A stretch of DNA of 64,000 nucleotides, taken from assembly GCF_003732275.1 (NCBI RefSeq), contig NZ_MOBM01000006.1, forward strand, positions 62,001-126,000, read 5' to 3'. The notes beneath the pieces are model-generated. The model was not told the DNA's origin. It was given only the letters and a program-made list of their open reading frames with translations, and did no database searches. Shown here in pieces: positions 17,111 to 27,751 of the stretch (position 1 is the stretch's first letter; every line of letters starts with the position of its first letter). Both the position numbers and the translations under genes were made by a program. This stretch comes from Pseudomonas frederiksbergensis. GTDB taxonomy: Bacteria; Pseudomonadota; Gammaproteobacteria; Pseudomonadales; Pseudomonadaceae.

Positions 17111-18679
17111 ATGGCCTTCCCCAGCCGCCATTCACTCTTTCCCTTCCTGACCTGGTTGCCCCGGCAAACCCGCGTCAGCGTCGGCCGTGATCTGATTGTC
17201 GGCCTGAGCGGTGCGATTCTCGCGTTGCCACAATCGATTGCCTACGCCCTGATCGCTGGTCTCCCACCAGAATACGGGTTGTACGCCGCGATTATCCCGG
17301 TGCTGATCGCCTGCCTCTGGGGTTCGTCGTGGCATTTGATCTGCGGTCCTACGGCGGCCATTTCCATCGTCCTGTACGCCAGCGTCAGTCCTCTGGCCGT
17401 CCCCGCGTCGCAAGACTACGTCACGCTGATCCTGCTTCTGACACTCCTTGCGGGCATTTTCCAGTGGCTGCTGGGTTTGCTGCGTTTCGGCGCCTTGGTG
17501 AATTTCGTCTCTCACTCGGTGGTGCTGGGCTTCACCCTTGGCGCAGCGGTGGTGATTGCCATTGGGCAACTGCCGAACTTGCTGGGGCTGGATGTGCCCA
17601 ATCAGGCCACGGCGCTGAACAGCCTGGTGCTGCTGTTCAGTCATCTCAGTGAAGTGGACAAACCCTCGCTGGTACTGGGCCTGGCCACGGTGGTGATAGG
17701 CATCGTGCTGAAACTGCTGTTGCCCCGTTGGCCGACATTGTTGATCGCTCTGGTCCTGAGCGGATTGCTGGTATGGCTGTGGCCAGCGATGTTCGGTCAT
17801 GTGAAGCTAGTCAGCGCCTTCGTCGGGCGACTGCCACCCTTCAGTCCGTTGCCGCTGGATCTGGACCTGGTGTTGCGCCTGCTGCCTAGCGCGGTGGCGG
17901 TCGGGATGCTCGGGCTGGTGACGAGCCTGTCGATTGCTCGCTCCTTGTCGGCGCGCTCGCAGCAGTTGCTCGACGCCAATCAAGAAGTCCGCGCCCAGGG
18001 TTTCTCGAACATGGTCGGTGCGTTTTTTTCCGGATCGCTGTCAGCCGGTTCCTTCACCCGCTCGGCCCTGAGCTATGACGCCGGTGCCTGCTCACCGTTG
18101 GCGGGGGTTTTTTCAGCGGTGTGGGTGGCGTTGTTCGCTATCTTCGGCGCGGTATTGATCGCGCACATTCCGATCCCGGCCATGGCCGGCAGCATTTTGT
18201 TGATCGCCTGGGGATTGGTCGACCATCGCGGCATTCGCGCCTTGTTGCGGGTCAGCCGTGCCGAGTTTCTGGTCATGGCGCTGACCTGTGTCGCGACGCT
18301 GTTGCTGGAATTGCAAACGGCGATCTACGCCGGTGTGCTGGCCTCGCTGTTCTTCTACCTTAAACGCACTTCGCAGCCTCGGGTGCAGCATTGGCGCGAG
18401 GGCGACGAAGACATTCTGCGAGTCGGCGGTTCAATCTTTTTCGGCGCCAGTCATTACCTGCAAGTGCGTTTGCAACGGATGCACGGCGCGCGGGTAGTGA
18501 TCGAGGCGCAGCAAATCAACTTCATCGACTATTCGGGCGTGGAAATGCTGCATCAGGAAGCGCGGCGGCTGCTGCGCCAGGATCGCAGCCTGACCCTGCG
18601 GCGAGCACGGCCGCAGGTGGTGGAGGAATTGAGGAAGCTCGAAGGCGCGGAGAAATGCCCGATTCGCTTCGAAGATTGA
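17111..18679 (+). CDS. SulP family transporter with STAS domain (sulfate or choline-O-sulfate)
   Basis: The start at 17111 follows GAGAGGA and gives 522 residues; the longer frame from 16988 just translates the REP repeat. About 12-14 membrane helices carry the SulP signature (LPQSIAYALIAGLPPEYGLYAAIIPVL-like segment near residues 40-66, then CGPTAAISIVLYA). Residues about 430-515 form a STAS domain (GGSIFFGASHYLQ ... INFIDYSGVEML). SulP genes next to betC and its LysR regulator have been tied to choline-O-sulfate use in pseudomonads, so the substrate may be choline-O-sulfate itself or the sulfate released by BetC; the sequence cannot decide. Confidence 0.88.
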   Translation: MAFPSRHSLFPFLTWLPRQTRVSVGRDLIVGLSGAILALPQSIAYALIAGLPPEYGLYAAIIPVLIACLWGSSWHLICGPTAAISIVLYASVSPLAVPASQDYVTLILLLTLLAGIFQWLLGLLRFGALVNFVSHSVVLGFTLGAAVVIAIGQLPNLLGLDVPNQATALNSLVLLFSHLSEVDKPSLVLGLATVVIGIVLKLLLPRWPTLLIALVLSGLLVWLWPAMFGHVKLVSAFVGRLPPFSPLPLDLDLVLRLLPSAVAVGMLGLVTSLSIARSLSARSQQLLDANQEVRAQGFSNMVGAFFSGSLSAGSFTRSALSYDAGACSPLAGVFSAVWVALFAIFGAVLIAHIPIPAMAGSILLIAWGLVDHRGIRALLRVSRAEFLVMALTCVATLLLELQTAIYAGVLASLFFYLKRTSQPRVQHWREGDEDILRVGGSIFFGASHYLQVRLQRMHGARVVIEAQQINFIDYSGVEMLHQEARRLLRQDRSLTLRRARPQVVEELRKLEGAEKCPIRFED

Positions 18680-18708
18680 AACACTGACGTTGATGCAACG
18701 GGATAACC

Positions 18709-18801
18709 TGTGGCGAGGGAGCTTGCTCCCGCTGGGTTGCGAAGCAGCCCTAAAATCTGCGGGCGCTTCGCACCCGAGCGGGAGCAAGCTCCCTCGCCAC
18801 A
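18709..18801. repeat. REP doublet, family B
   Basis: Inverted copies (GGCGAGGGAGCTTGCTCCC and its inverse) with about 40 bases between them fill the gap between the convergent SulP and aroE genes, ending six bases before the aroE stop. Likely to block readthrough in both directions. Confidence 0.85.
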
Positions 18802-18806
18802 AAGAA

Positions 18807-19628
18807 CTACAGCGCCAATTGCCGGCGGAGTTCGGCCAGCACCGGCGCTGTATCCGGGCGCACGCCGCGCCACAGATAGAAAGCTTCCGCCGCCTGCTCG
18901 GCCAACATTCCCAGGCCATCCATCGCCACCGCCGCACCGTGCTCGCTGGCCCAGCGGCAGAACGAGGTCGGGTCTTTGCCGTACATCATGTCGTAGCAAA
19001 CCGTCTTGCCCGGCTCGATCAAACTGCTGGCAATCGGCGGTACATCGCCTGACAGACTGGCGGACGTAGCGTTGATGATCAGGTCCACCGGTTCCAGCAA
19101 CCAATCGAAGCCGCTGGCCGACACCGGCCCCAGATCCGCGAACAGTTCCGCCAGCACTTCGGCTTTTTCCACCGTGCGGTTGGCGATGATCACCGACGCC
19201 GGTTGCTCCGCCAGAAGCGGTTCCAGCGCCCCGCGCACCGCACCGCCGGCCCCGAGCAGCAGGATGCGCTTGCCCGCAAGGCTGAATCCGGCGTTGACCG
19301 TCAGGTCCCGTACCAGACCGGCCCCATCGGTGTTGTCGCCGAGCAGCGTGCCATCAGCCAGTTTGCTCAGGGTATTCACCGCGCCGGCCCGTTGCGCCCG
19401 CTTGGTCAAGCTGTTCGCCAAACGATAGGCGTCTTCCTTGAACGGCACCGTCACATTCGCCCCACGCCCCTCGCGGAAAAATGCCTGGGCACAGCCGGAA
19501 AAATCATCGAGGGGCGCCAGCAAAGTGCTGTAGTCCAGTTTTTGCCCTGTCTGCTCGGCGAACAAACGGTGGATCAGCGGCGACTTGCTGTGGCCAATCG
19601 GGTTACCGAATACGACGTAACGATCCAT
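18807..19628 (-). CDS. aroE: Shikimate dehydrogenase (NADP+)
   Basis: A 273-residue enzyme of the shikimate pathway that reduces 3-dehydroshikimate with NADPH. It has the substrate motif [12 protein letters not shown] (about 9-20), the catalytic lysine in [11 protein letters not shown] (Lys65 region), the second shikimate ligand DGAGLVRDL (about 101-109), and the nucleotide loop [12 protein letters not shown] followed by NRTVEKA, typical of NADP specificity. Length is normal. It lies 81 bases after hemF on the same strand, and the pair is conserved in pseudomonads. Confidence 0.97.
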   Translation of the reverse strand: MDRYVVFGNPIGHSKSPLIHRLFAEQTGQKLDYSTLLAPLDDFSGCAQAFFREGRGANVTVPFKEDAYRLANSLTKRAQRAGAVNTLSKLADGTLLGDNTDGAGLVRDLTVNAGFSLAGKRILLLGAGGAVRGALEPLLAEQPASVIIANRTVEKAEVLAELFADLGPVSASGFDWLLEPVDLIINATSASLSGDVPPIASSLIEPGKTVCYDMMYGKDPTSFCRWASEHGAAVAMDGLGMLAEQAAEAFYLWRGVRPDTAPVLAELRRQLAL

Positions 19629-19642
19629 CTACATTCCTCAAC

Positions 19643-19670
19643 CGTAGGAGCTGCCGAAGGCTGCGATCTT
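19643..19670. repeat. Single REP, family C
   Basis: One unpaired copy of the family C repeat (GTAGGAGCTGCCGAAGGCTG then CGATCTT) lies in the hemF-aroE gap. Its sequence matches one arm of the doublets at 13335-13398 and 29618-29695. It has no inverted partner nearby. Confidence 0.75.
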
Positions 19671-19709
19671 GACTGCAGCCCCGACGATGCAAAAACTCAA
19701 ACCCTGGAA

Positions 19710-20648
<939 letters not shown>

Positions 20649-20718
20649 CTACGCGGCGCTCATACAGGCCGGCGGCAAATTGCTGCGTAGGATAACACTG
20701 CACCTTGTGCCGTCGCAG

Positions 20719-20732
20719 TTGACGAAGGTCAA
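20719..20732. promoter_or_regulatory. Candidate ANR/FNR-type site between hemF and qor
   Basis: TTGACGAAGGTCAA has perfectly symmetrical half-sites TTGAC/GTCAA with a four-base spacer, one base per half away from the consensus TTGATNNNNATCAA. It lies 95 bases from the hemF start and 67 bases from the qor start. Regulation of hemF by Anr/Dnr is known in P. aeruginosa. Confidence 0.55.
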
Positions 20733-20798
20733 GCTTTAAGAGTCCGATAGGGCGCTTGGCGCTACAACTCTAGAAGCTAATACTTAAGGAAAGTGCAG

Positions 20799-21776
20799 AT
20801 GGCAAAGCGTATCCAGTTCCGCGCCCATGGCGGCCCCGAAGTACTCGAGCATGTCGATTACCAGCCCGCCGAACCCGGCCCACTGCAGGTGCGCGTGACC
20901 AACAAGGCCATCGGCCTGAACTTCATTGACACCTATTACCGCGGTGGCCTCTATGCGCCACCCGCCTTGCCGTCGGGCCTGGGCGCTGAAGGCGCGGGGG
21001 TGGTCGAAGCAGTCGGAAGCGAAGTCACCCGCTTCAAGATCGGTGATCGCGTGGCATACGGCAGTGGCCCTTTGGGTGCTTATAGCGACGTTCATGTATT
21101 GCCGGAAGCCAATCTGGTGCATCTGCCGGACGCCATCAGCTTCGAACAAGCCGCCGGCGTGATGCTCAAAGGCCTGACCGTGCAGTACTTGCTGCGTCAG
21201 ACGTATGAACTCAAGGGTGGCGAAACCATTCTGTTCCACGCGGCAGCCGGAGGCGTCGGTTCCCTGGCCTGCCAATGGGCCAAGGCCTTGGATGTGAAAC
21301 TGATTGGCACAGTCAGTTCAGCAGAGAAAGCCGCACTGGCGAAAGCCAATGGTGCCTGGGCGACCATCGATTACAGCCATGAAAACGTCGCACAACGCGT
21401 GCTGGAATTGACTGACGGTAAAAAAGTGCCGGTGGTGTACGACGGCGTAGGCAAAGATACCTGGCTAACCTCGCTCGACAGCGTCGCGCCTCGAGGGCTG
21501 GTGGTGAGTTTCGGTAATGCTTCAGGCGCAGTGGATGGAGTGAATCTGGGGATTCTCGCGGGGAAGGGTTCGCTGTACGTGACCCGACCGACCCTGGCGA
21601 CCTACGCCAACAACGCTGAAAACCTGCAAAGCATGGCCGATGAGCTGTTCGAGATGATCATCAGCGGCAAGTTGAAGGTGGACATCAGTCAGCGCTATCC
21701 ATTGGCTGAAGCGGCCAAAGCGCAGACCGAATTGTCGGCGCGGCGCACGACTGGCTCGACCGTTTTGTTGCCTTGA
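20799..21776 (+). CDS. qor: NADPH:quinone reductase (zeta-crystallin-like)
   Basis: The start at 20799 (MAKRIQFRAHGG) is eight bases after TAAGGA and gives 325 residues; the GTG six bases earlier is less likely. It is a zinc-free medium-chain reductase: N-terminal GroES-like domain with NFIDTYYRGGLY and GLGAEGAGVVEAVG, then a Rossmann domain with HAAAGGVGSLACQWAK (about 147-162). The family reduces quinones by one or two electrons with NADPH. Divergent from hemF and sharing the region with the ANR-like site. Confidence 0.93.
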   Translation: MAKRIQFRAHGGPEVLEHVDYQPAEPGPLQVRVTNKAIGLNFIDTYYRGGLYAPPALPSGLGAEGAGVVEAVGSEVTRFKIGDRVAYGSGPLGAYSDVHVLPEANLVHLPDAISFEQAAGVMLKGLTVQYLLRQTYELKGGETILFHAAAGGVGSLACQWAKALDVKLIGTVSSAEKAALAKANGAWATIDYSHENVAQRVLELTDGKKVPVVYDGVGKDTWLTSLDSVAPRGLVVSFGNASGAVDGVNLGILAGKGSLYVTRPTLATYANNAENLQSMADELFEMIISGKLKVDISQRYPLAEAAKAQTELSARRTTGSTVLLP

Positions 21777-21783
21777 GGACGCC

Positions 21784-21876
21784 ATCGCGAGCAGGCTCGC
21801 TCCCACAGTGGATCTTTGTCGAACACAAAATCCATGTCCACCGGAGACCTAATGTGGGAGCGAGCCTGCTCGCGAT
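21784..21876. repeat. REP doublet, family A
   Basis: Inverted copies GCGAGCAGGCTCGCTC and GAGCGAGCCTGCTCGC separated by about 45 bases occupy the gap between the convergent qor and tsaC genes. Confidence 0.88.
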
Positions 21877-21891
21877 TGGCAGCGCTGCGGT

Positions 21892-22449
21892 CTAATCCGG
21901 GCGCACCACGTGGCCGGTGGCCAGATCACGAATCACGCTCGGATTCTTCCGCCCACCCAGATTGCCACCCAGCACCCAATCAACCTGCCCACGGAAATAC
22001 TGCTCCACGCGAAGCCGCGTCCGCGCCGCCGGCCGTCCCTGAGGGTTGGCCGAGGTTGAAACCAACGGCCCGACCAACGCACACAAATCCCGCACCAGTG
22101 GGTGATCGCTAACCCGCAACGCCACCGTTTCATGCACACCGGTAATCCACTGGGGCAATAGATTCTGATGCGGCACCAACCAGGTGTTGGGGCCCGGCCA
22201 AGTGCTGGCCATGCGGTCCATCCACAATTCAGGGAAGTCTTCGAAGAGGAAGTCGAACTGGCGAATATTATCGGCCACCAGAATCAGGCCTTTATCCACA
22301 GATCGCCCCTTGATCAGCAACAGACGATCCACCGCCTCTTCGTCCCATGGGTCGCAACCCAGGCCCCAGACAGCTTCGGTTGGATAGGCAATGACCGCCC
22401 CAGCGCGAATTTCTCGTGCGGCTTGTTGCACACGCCAACTGTTGACCAT
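21892..22449 (-). CDS. tsaC: L-threonylcarbamoyladenylate synthase
   Basis: A 185-residue YrdC/Sua5-domain protein of the short TsaC type. It makes threonylcarbamoyl-AMP from threonine, bicarbonate and ATP for t6A37 modification of tRNAs. Motifs: [17 protein letters not shown] (about 18-34) with the KR..K loop ([15 protein letters not shown]) and the nucleotide-binding [11 protein letters not shown]. It lies 54 bases after dprA on the same strand, a conserved pairing in gamma-proteobacteria. Confidence 0.95.
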   Translation of the reverse strand: MVNSWRVQQAAREIRAGAVIAYPTEAVWGLGCDPWDEEAVDRLLLIKGRSVDKGLILVADNIRQFDFLFEDFPELWMDRMASTWPGPNTWLVPHQNLLPQWITGVHETVALRVSDHPLVRDLCALVGPLVSTSANPQGRPAARTRLRVEQYFRGQVDWVLGGNLGGRKNPSVIRDLATGHVVRPD

Positions 22450-22503
22450 GAAAGACTCTCCGGAATAAGGCTCTGCGCAGTTTACCGATCTTCCTTATAA
22501 AAC

Positions 22504-23610
22504 CTAGCGTCCGCGCGCAAGCCAGCGGCCGCTTTCACAGACCGCACGGCCGTCCATTTCCAGCTCCGTCAGCGCTGCCAATACTTTCGACAGCGCCCAG
22601 CCGCTGGTGATCGCCAGGGCTTCGCTGGTATGGGGCGCCGCGTGGAGCAATATGAGCAGCGGATGAGTCTCTGTCGTCTGCGGCGTTTCTGTGGATAACG
22701 GCAGCCGTTGCCAGCCGCGCAAGGCTTCGAGGATGTGCTCGATGGTTTCCACCAGCACCGCACCGTCGCGGATCAGCTGATGGCAACCCTTTGCACCAGG
22801 GTGATGGATCGACCCTGGAATCGCATACACTTCACGCCCCTGTTCCGCCGCCAGCCTGGCGGTGATCAACGAACCACTGGCAACACTCGCCTCGACCACG
22901 AGCACGCCGAGGGACAAACCGCTGATGATTCGATTGCGCCGGGGGAAATTGCTGGGGGAAGGGCCGGCGTCCAGCGGAAACTCCGAAAGTACCGCGCTTC
23001 CCGAAGCAATCATGGCGTCCGCCAGCCGTCGATTGCGCTGTGGATAAAAATTTTCAAGCCCCGTGCCAAGTACGCCGACCGTTTGCCCGCCAACGTCCAG
23101 AGCCGCCTGATGCGCGGCAGCATCGATGCCCAGGGCCAGCCCGCTGGTGATGACAAAACCCGCGCCGGCCAGACTGCGGGAAAACGCGGTGGCAGTGTCC
23201 ATTCCCGGTCGCGAAGCACGACGGCTGCCGACCATCGCCAGCTGTGGTTTTTCCAGAATTCCCGGATCTCCCGCGACGAATAACAGCGGCGGCGCATCAC
23301 TGATTTGCGCCAGCAATGCGGGGTAGTCAGGTTGGTCCCACATCAGTAAATGCTGGCCCGGGCGCTCTAACCAAGCCAATGCGTGACTGGCGCCGTCACG
23401 GACTTCACTAGAGCGCCGGGCTTCCGCGCAAGCGAGTGGCAGGCCCAACGCACGCCAGGCGCTGGCCGGTGCGCTGATGGCTTTGGAGGCCGAGCCGAAG
23501 GCCTCAAGCAACTTCTTGAAACGCGCAGGGCCGAGTTCCGGCAAACGGTGCAGGCGTAAACGGGCTTCCAGTTCCGCAGGGGAAACGGACGTACAGGCAG
23601 ACAGCGACAT
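22504..23610 (-). CDS. dprA: DNA-processing protein DprA
   Basis: A 368-residue protein, normal for the family: N-terminal SAM-like region (residues 1-80), Rossmann-like DNA-binding core with MVGSRRASRPG and ITSGLALGIDAAAHQAALD (about 155-175), VLGTGLENFYPQRN, and a C-terminal winged helix (about 310-368, TSEALAITSGWALSKVLAALTELEMDG). DprA loads RecA on single-stranded DNA during transformation. It sits between the LysM gene and tsaC on the minus strand. Confidence 0.95.
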   Translation of the reverse strand: MSLSACTSVSPAELEARLRLHRLPELGPARFKKLLEAFGSASKAISAPASAWRALGLPLACAEARRSSEVRDGASHALAWLERPGQHLLMWDQPDYPALLAQISDAPPLLFVAGDPGILEKPQLAMVGSRRASRPGMDTATAFSRSLAGAGFVITSGLALGIDAAAHQAALDVGGQTVGVLGTGLENFYPQRNRRLADAMIASGSAVLSEFPLDAGPSPSNFPRRNRIISGLSLGVLVVEASVASGSLITARLAAEQGREVYAIPGSIHHPGAKGCHQLIRDGAVLVETIEHILEALRGWQRLPLSTETPQTTETHPLLILLHAAPHTSEALAITSGWALSKVLAALTELEMDGRAVCESGRWLARGR

Positions 23611-23690
23611 GGATCATCCTTGATCGTTATAGAGTCCCGTCGAATCGGGAATAAGCTGTGGATAACTCTGTTGGTAACTTGTGAGCAGGC

Positions 23691-24716
23691 TTAAGGATTT
23701 CGCACCTTGTCCATCACCGCCAGGGAGCGCGATGCGTTAAGGACAAGCCCGTAGCTGAGCTTGTCGTAAGTGCGAAAGACCATCAGCAAACCGGCCCGCT
23801 CGTCGGGAATTTTCAATGGCTGGCCGGTGATCCGGTCACGCACGGTTTCACCGGTTTTCATCACTGCCAGCACATTGCCTTCGGCCAGGCCATCGCGCTG
23901 CCCCTTGTTCAACGTGACGACATCCAGTGCGCCTATCTGGGTGACCCCACGCGGGACATCGATAATCAAGCCGTCGATTTCGGTTGTTGGCGCACTGGGC
24001 ATGAAGGTCGAATTGATCGAGCGCTCTTCACCACCGAACAGCCGGTCGCCGAGTCGTACTTCCTGAGTGGTGCGTTGCAGGGCCAGGGTGGCGACGTCGC
24101 CTTCAGTGGCAATGATCTCGCCGCCACCGATGTCGTCGGCGTTTATCCCCAGAAACTCCTTGCTCTGCGGATCGGTGTAGACCTTGCCCTGACGGAAGAT
24201 GCCGTACACCGGTTGTGCCGGGTCGAAATGGCCACGCGCGAATATTCGATCACCCGTACCGCTGAGCACCCGTTCGGCATCGCCGGCGACGATGTAGGGC
24301 GCCTTGTCGAAATCCTCTGCCTTGTCGACGATACGATTGCTCAGCAGAAAGCTGTTGATCGATTTCAGCGGAATGCTCGGAATGGCATCGGCCACCGGCG
24401 AGCTGCGAATTCGTGGCGAAAGCTTGATGGTGCCCCGGGAAGCACCGCGATTGAGGGTCAGGCGTGGCTGACCGTTGACGTAAACCAGCGACAGCGTATC
24501 GCCCGGATAGATGAGATTGGGGTTTTCGATCTGTGGATTGGCCTGCCAAAGCTGCGGCCACTCCCACGGTTCACGCAGGTATTTGGCGGAAATGTCCCAG
24601 AGTGTGTCCCCTGCCACCACGGTGTATTGCTGTGGAAAACCTTCCCTGAGTTGCACTTGCCCGTGCGCAAAACCGGCCGAGGCCAGAAGGAGCAAGGCGA
24701 GTAGTGATTTCCTCAT
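23691..24716 (-). CDS. LysM domain-containing periplasmic protein
   Basis: The start at 24716 gives 341 residues with a signal peptide (MRKSLLALLLLASAGFAHG); the upstream in-frame methionines are not convincing. One LysM domain follows at once (QYTVVAGDTLWDISAKYL to NLIYPGDTLSLVYV, about 30-78), which should bind peptidoglycan. The remaining 260 residues form the conserved C-terminal region found in the dprA-adjacent LysM protein of pseudomonads (PA0020-like) and have no catalytic motif. Divergent from def; ribosome site AAAGGGA. Role in envelope maintenance is inferred. Confidence 0.9.
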   Translation of the reverse strand: MRKSLLALLLLASAGFAHGQVQLREGFPQQYTVVAGDTLWDISAKYLREPWEWPQLWQANPQIENPNLIYPGDTLSLVYVNGQPRLTLNRGASRGTIKLSPRIRSSPVADAIPSIPLKSINSFLLSNRIVDKAEDFDKAPYIVAGDAERVLSGTGDRIFARGHFDPAQPVYGIFRQGKVYTDPQSKEFLGINADDIGGGEIIATEGDVATLALQRTTQEVRLGDRLFGGEERSINSTFMPSAPTTEIDGLIIDVPRGVTQIGALDVVTLNKGQRDGLAEGNVLAVMKTGETVRDRITGQPLKIPDERAGLLMVFRTYDKLSYGLVLNASRSLAVMDKVRNP

Positions 24717-24885
24717 GCGGTGAATCCCTTTATTATGTACGTTCGCGTGAAACGCCAGAGCCCTCGTGGCTCGCTTCCGGCTCATTATTGAAAAGCCGGA
24801 AGCTACGTTCACAACGGTAGCCTGCATCCTCGGACTCGCCAGGCCATCGACCCGACTTTACCTCACACGTGCAGCAATTGAGCTT

Positions 24886-25392
24886 ATGGCCATTTTAGAC
24901 ATCCTCGAATTCCCCGACTCGCGCCTGCGTACTATCGCCAAACCAGTGGCTGTAGTGGACGACGAAGTGCGTCAGTTGGTCGATGACATGTTTGAAACAA
25001 TGTATGAAGCGCCAGGCATCGGCCTTGCCGCGACCCAGGTCAACGTGCATAAACGTATCGTCGTGATGGACCTCTCCGAAGACCGCAGCGAACCGCGGGT
25101 GTTCATCAACCCCGAGTTCGAAGTCCTGACCGACGAGGTGGACCAGTATCAGGAAGGCTGCCTCTCGGTGCCGGGTTTCTACGAAAACGTCGACCGCCCG
25201 CAAAAGGTCAAGATCAAGGCCCTGGACCGCGACGGCCAACCGTACGAACTGATTGCCGAAGGCCTGCTCGCGGTTTGCATCCAGCATGAATGCGACCACC
25301 TCAACGGCAAATTGTTCGTTGATTACCTGTCTACGCTCAAACGCGACCGGATCAAGAAGAAACTGGAAAAGCTCCATCGCCAGAACGCTTGA
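24886..25392 (+). CDS. def: Peptide deformylase
   Basis: Starting at [11 protein letters not shown] the protein is 168 residues, the normal size. It carries the three deformylase motifs: GIGLAATQ (about 44-51), EGCLSVPG (about 89-96) and QHECDHLNG (about 131-139), in which the cysteine and two histidines hold the catalytic metal. It removes the formyl group from nascent proteins. It is the first gene of def-fmt-rsmB-trkA. The ribosome site is weak; the upstream frame to 24766 has no family similarity. Confidence 0.97.
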   Translation: MAILDILEFPDSRLRTIAKPVAVVDDEVRQLVDDMFETMYEAPGIGLAATQVNVHKRIVVMDLSEDRSEPRVFINPEFEVLTDEVDQYQEGCLSVPGFYENVDRPQKVKIKALDRDGQPYELIAEGLLAVCIQHECDHLNGKLFVDYLSTLKRDRIKKKLEKLHRQNA

Positions 25393-25462
25393 TGCCCTTC
25401 TTTCAAAGGCTTGCTGCGGCAAGCCTTTTTCTTTTCAAGACGCTTTGTAATTGAGAGTTTTC

Positions 25463-26422
25463 ATGACTGAGCCACTGCGCATTGTCTTTGCCGGTACCCC
25501 GGAATTCGCCGCCGAACACCTCAAGGCCCTGCTCGACAGTCCTTACGAGATCGTTGCGGTCTACACCCAACCGGACCGTCCGGCGGGCCGTGGGCAGAAG
25601 CTGATGCCGAGCCCGGTCAAGCAGTTGGCGTTGGAAAACAATATCCCGGTGTTGCAGCCACCAACCCTGCGCAACGAAGACGCTCAGGCTGAACTGGCCG
25701 CACTGCAACCGGATTTGCTGGTGGTGGTCGCTTACGGGCTGATCCTGCCGCAAGTGGTGCTGGATATTCCGCGTCTGGGCTGCATCAACAGTCACGCATC
25801 CTTGCTGCCACGCTGGCGCGGTGCGGCGCCGATCCAGCGCGCTGTTGAAGCGGGCGACAGCGAAAGTGGCGTGACCGTCATGCGCATGGAACTGGGCCTC
25901 GACACCGGGCCGATGCTGCTCAAGGTCACTACACCGATCAGCGCCGAAGACACCGGCGGCAGCCTCCATGATCGCCTCGCTGAAATGGGCCCACCGGCCG
26001 TGGTTCAGGCGATTGCCGGCCTGGCTGCAGGCACTCTGGAAGGCGAAGTGCAGGACGACAGCCTCGCCACCTACGCACACAAATTGAACAAAGACGAAGC
26101 GCGCATCGACTGGAGCCGCCCGGCGGTTGAGCTGGAGCGTCTGGTTCGCGCCTTCAACCCATGGCCGATTACCCACAGCACGCTGAATGGCGAAGCGCTG
26201 AAAGTGCTGGCTGCGAGCCTGGCCGAAGGGAAGGGCACGCCGGGTGAAATCCTCAGCGCCAACAAGGACGGTTTGGTTGTCGCCTGCGGTGAACAGGCGC
26301 TGTGCCTGACCCGTCTGCAATTGCCCGGCGGCAAGGCGCTGAACTTCAGCGACTTATTCAACAGCCGTCGTGAGAAATTCGCCGTCGGCACCGTTCTCGG
26401 TCAAGCGGCGGACGCTCAATGA
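25463..26422 (+). CDS. fmt: Methionyl-tRNA formyltransferase
   Basis: The start at [20 protein letters not shown] gives 319 residues; the TTG 12 bases earlier is less likely. Motifs: folate-site loop [20 protein letters not shown] (about 108-127) with the catalytic Asn/His, [12 protein letters not shown] and DTGPMLL. A C-terminal OB-like tRNA-binding domain begins near residue 207. It formylates initiator Met-tRNA, pairing with def upstream, and its stop overlaps the rsmB start by four bases (ATGA). Confidence 0.97.
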   Translation: MTEPLRIVFAGTPEFAAEHLKALLDSPYEIVAVYTQPDRPAGRGQKLMPSPVKQLALENNIPVLQPPTLRNEDAQAELAALQPDLLVVVAYGLILPQVVLDIPRLGCINSHASLLPRWRGAAPIQRAVEAGDSESGVTVMRMELGLDTGPMLLKVTTPISAEDTGGSLHDRLAEMGPPAVVQAIAGLAAGTLEGEVQDDSLATYAHKLNKDEARIDWSRPAVELERLVRAFNPWPITHSTLNGEALKVLAASLAEGKGTPGEILSANKDGLVVACGEQALCLTRLQLPGGKALNFSDLFNSRREKFAVGTVLGQAADAQ

Positions 26423-27729
26423 ACCCACGTCTGGCCGCCGCCAAGGCACTGGCCGCTGTTCTTAACGGAAAAGCCTCACTCAACAGTTCTCTGCCGACAC
26501 AAATGGACAAGGTCGAAGACCGTGATCGCGGCTTCACCCAGGACCTGGCGTTCGGCACGGCTCGCTGGCAGCCGCGTTTGTCGGCGCTGGCGGCCAAGTT
26601 GCTGCAAAAGCCGTTCAAAGCAGCTGATGCCGATGTCGAGGCGTTGTTGCTGGTCGGCCTCTACCAGCTGCTCTACACCCGGGTTCCGGCCCACGCGGCC
26701 ATCGGCGAAACCGTCGGTTGCGCCGACAAACTGAAAAAGCCGTGGGCCAAAGCCTTGCTCAACGCCGTGCTGCGCCGCGCCCAACGGGAAAGCGAAACGC
26801 TGCTGGCGGAGCTGGAACACGACCCGGTGGTGCGCACCGCTCACCCGCGCTGGCTGCAAAAATCCCTCAAAGCCTTCTGGCCTGAGCAGTGGGAAGCCAT
26901 TTGCGCGGCGAACAACGCGCATCCGCCGATGATTCTGCGGGTCAACCGCCGCCATCACACCCGCAATGCTTATCTCGGGTTGCTGACTGAAGCGGGTATC
27001 GCCGCCACGCCGTGTGTTTACAGCCGGGACGGCATCATCCTCGACGCAGCGGCCGACGTGCGCAGCCTCCCGGGTTTCGCCGAAGGCTGGATCAGCGTGC
27101 AGGACGAAGCCGCGCAACTGGCCGCTGATCTGCTGGACCTCGCGCCTGGCCAACGGGTGCTGGACGCCTGCTGCGCACCGGGCGGCAAAACCTGCCACAT
27201 CCTTGAGGCCGAGCCCAAACTGGCCGGCGTGGTGGCTGTGGATCTGGAAGCCAAGCGTCTGGTGCGAGTGCGGGAAAACCTTGCACGCCTGGGCCTGAGT
27301 GCCGAACTGATCGCCGCCGACGGCCGCGACACCGTGACCTGGTGGGACGGCAAACCGTTCCAGCGCATCCTGCTTGATGCGCCGTGCTCGGCTACCGGAG
27401 TGATTCGTCGTCATCCGGACATCAAACTGACCCGCCAACCCGATGACATCGCCGCGCTGGCGGTGCTTCAGGGCGAGCTGCTCGATGCCATGTGGATAAC
27501 GTTGGAAGTGGGCGGCATTCTGCTTTACGCCACTTGCTCCACGCTGCCGACCGAGAACACCGAAGTCATCGAAGCGTTCCTCGCTCGCACGCCGGGTGCC
27601 CGTGAACTCGATATCGCCAGTCAGGCCGGCATCAAGCAGCCCCATGGTCGCCAATTACTGGCCCAGGAAGGCGGTCATGACGGGTTCTATTACGCCAAGC
27701 TGATCAAGATTGCCGCCGCGCGCGGTTAA
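26419..27729 (+). CDS. rsmB: 16S rRNA (cytosine-967-C5)-methyltransferase
   Basis: A 436-residue protein with an N-terminal NusB-like domain (residues 1-140, [18 protein letters not shown]) and a C-terminal SAM-dependent RNA methyltransferase domain. SAM motif [13 protein letters not shown] (about 252-264), the two catalytic cysteines in [15 protein letters not shown] and [17 protein letters not shown]. It methylates C967 in 16S rRNA. Translationally coupled to fmt; trkA follows after 22 bases. Confidence 0.97.
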   Translation: MNPRLAAAKALAAVLNGKASLNSSLPTQMDKVEDRDRGFTQDLAFGTARWQPRLSALAAKLLQKPFKAADADVEALLLVGLYQLLYTRVPAHAAIGETVGCADKLKKPWAKALLNAVLRRAQRESETLLAELEHDPVVRTAHPRWLQKSLKAFWPEQWEAICAANNAHPPMILRVNRRHHTRNAYLGLLTEAGIAATPCVYSRDGIILDAAADVRSLPGFAEGWISVQDEAAQLAADLLDLAPGQRVLDACCAPGGKTCHILEAEPKLAGVVAVDLEAKRLVRVRENLARLGLSAELIAADGRDTVTWWDGKPFQRILLDAPCSATGVIRRHPDIKLTRQPDDIAALAVLQGELLDAMWITLEVGGILLYATCSTLPTENTEVIEAFLARTPGARELDIASQAGIKQPHGRQLLAQEGGHDGFYYAKLIKIAAARG

Positions 27730-27751
27730 CCGGTTTTAAGGGAGTGACTGG

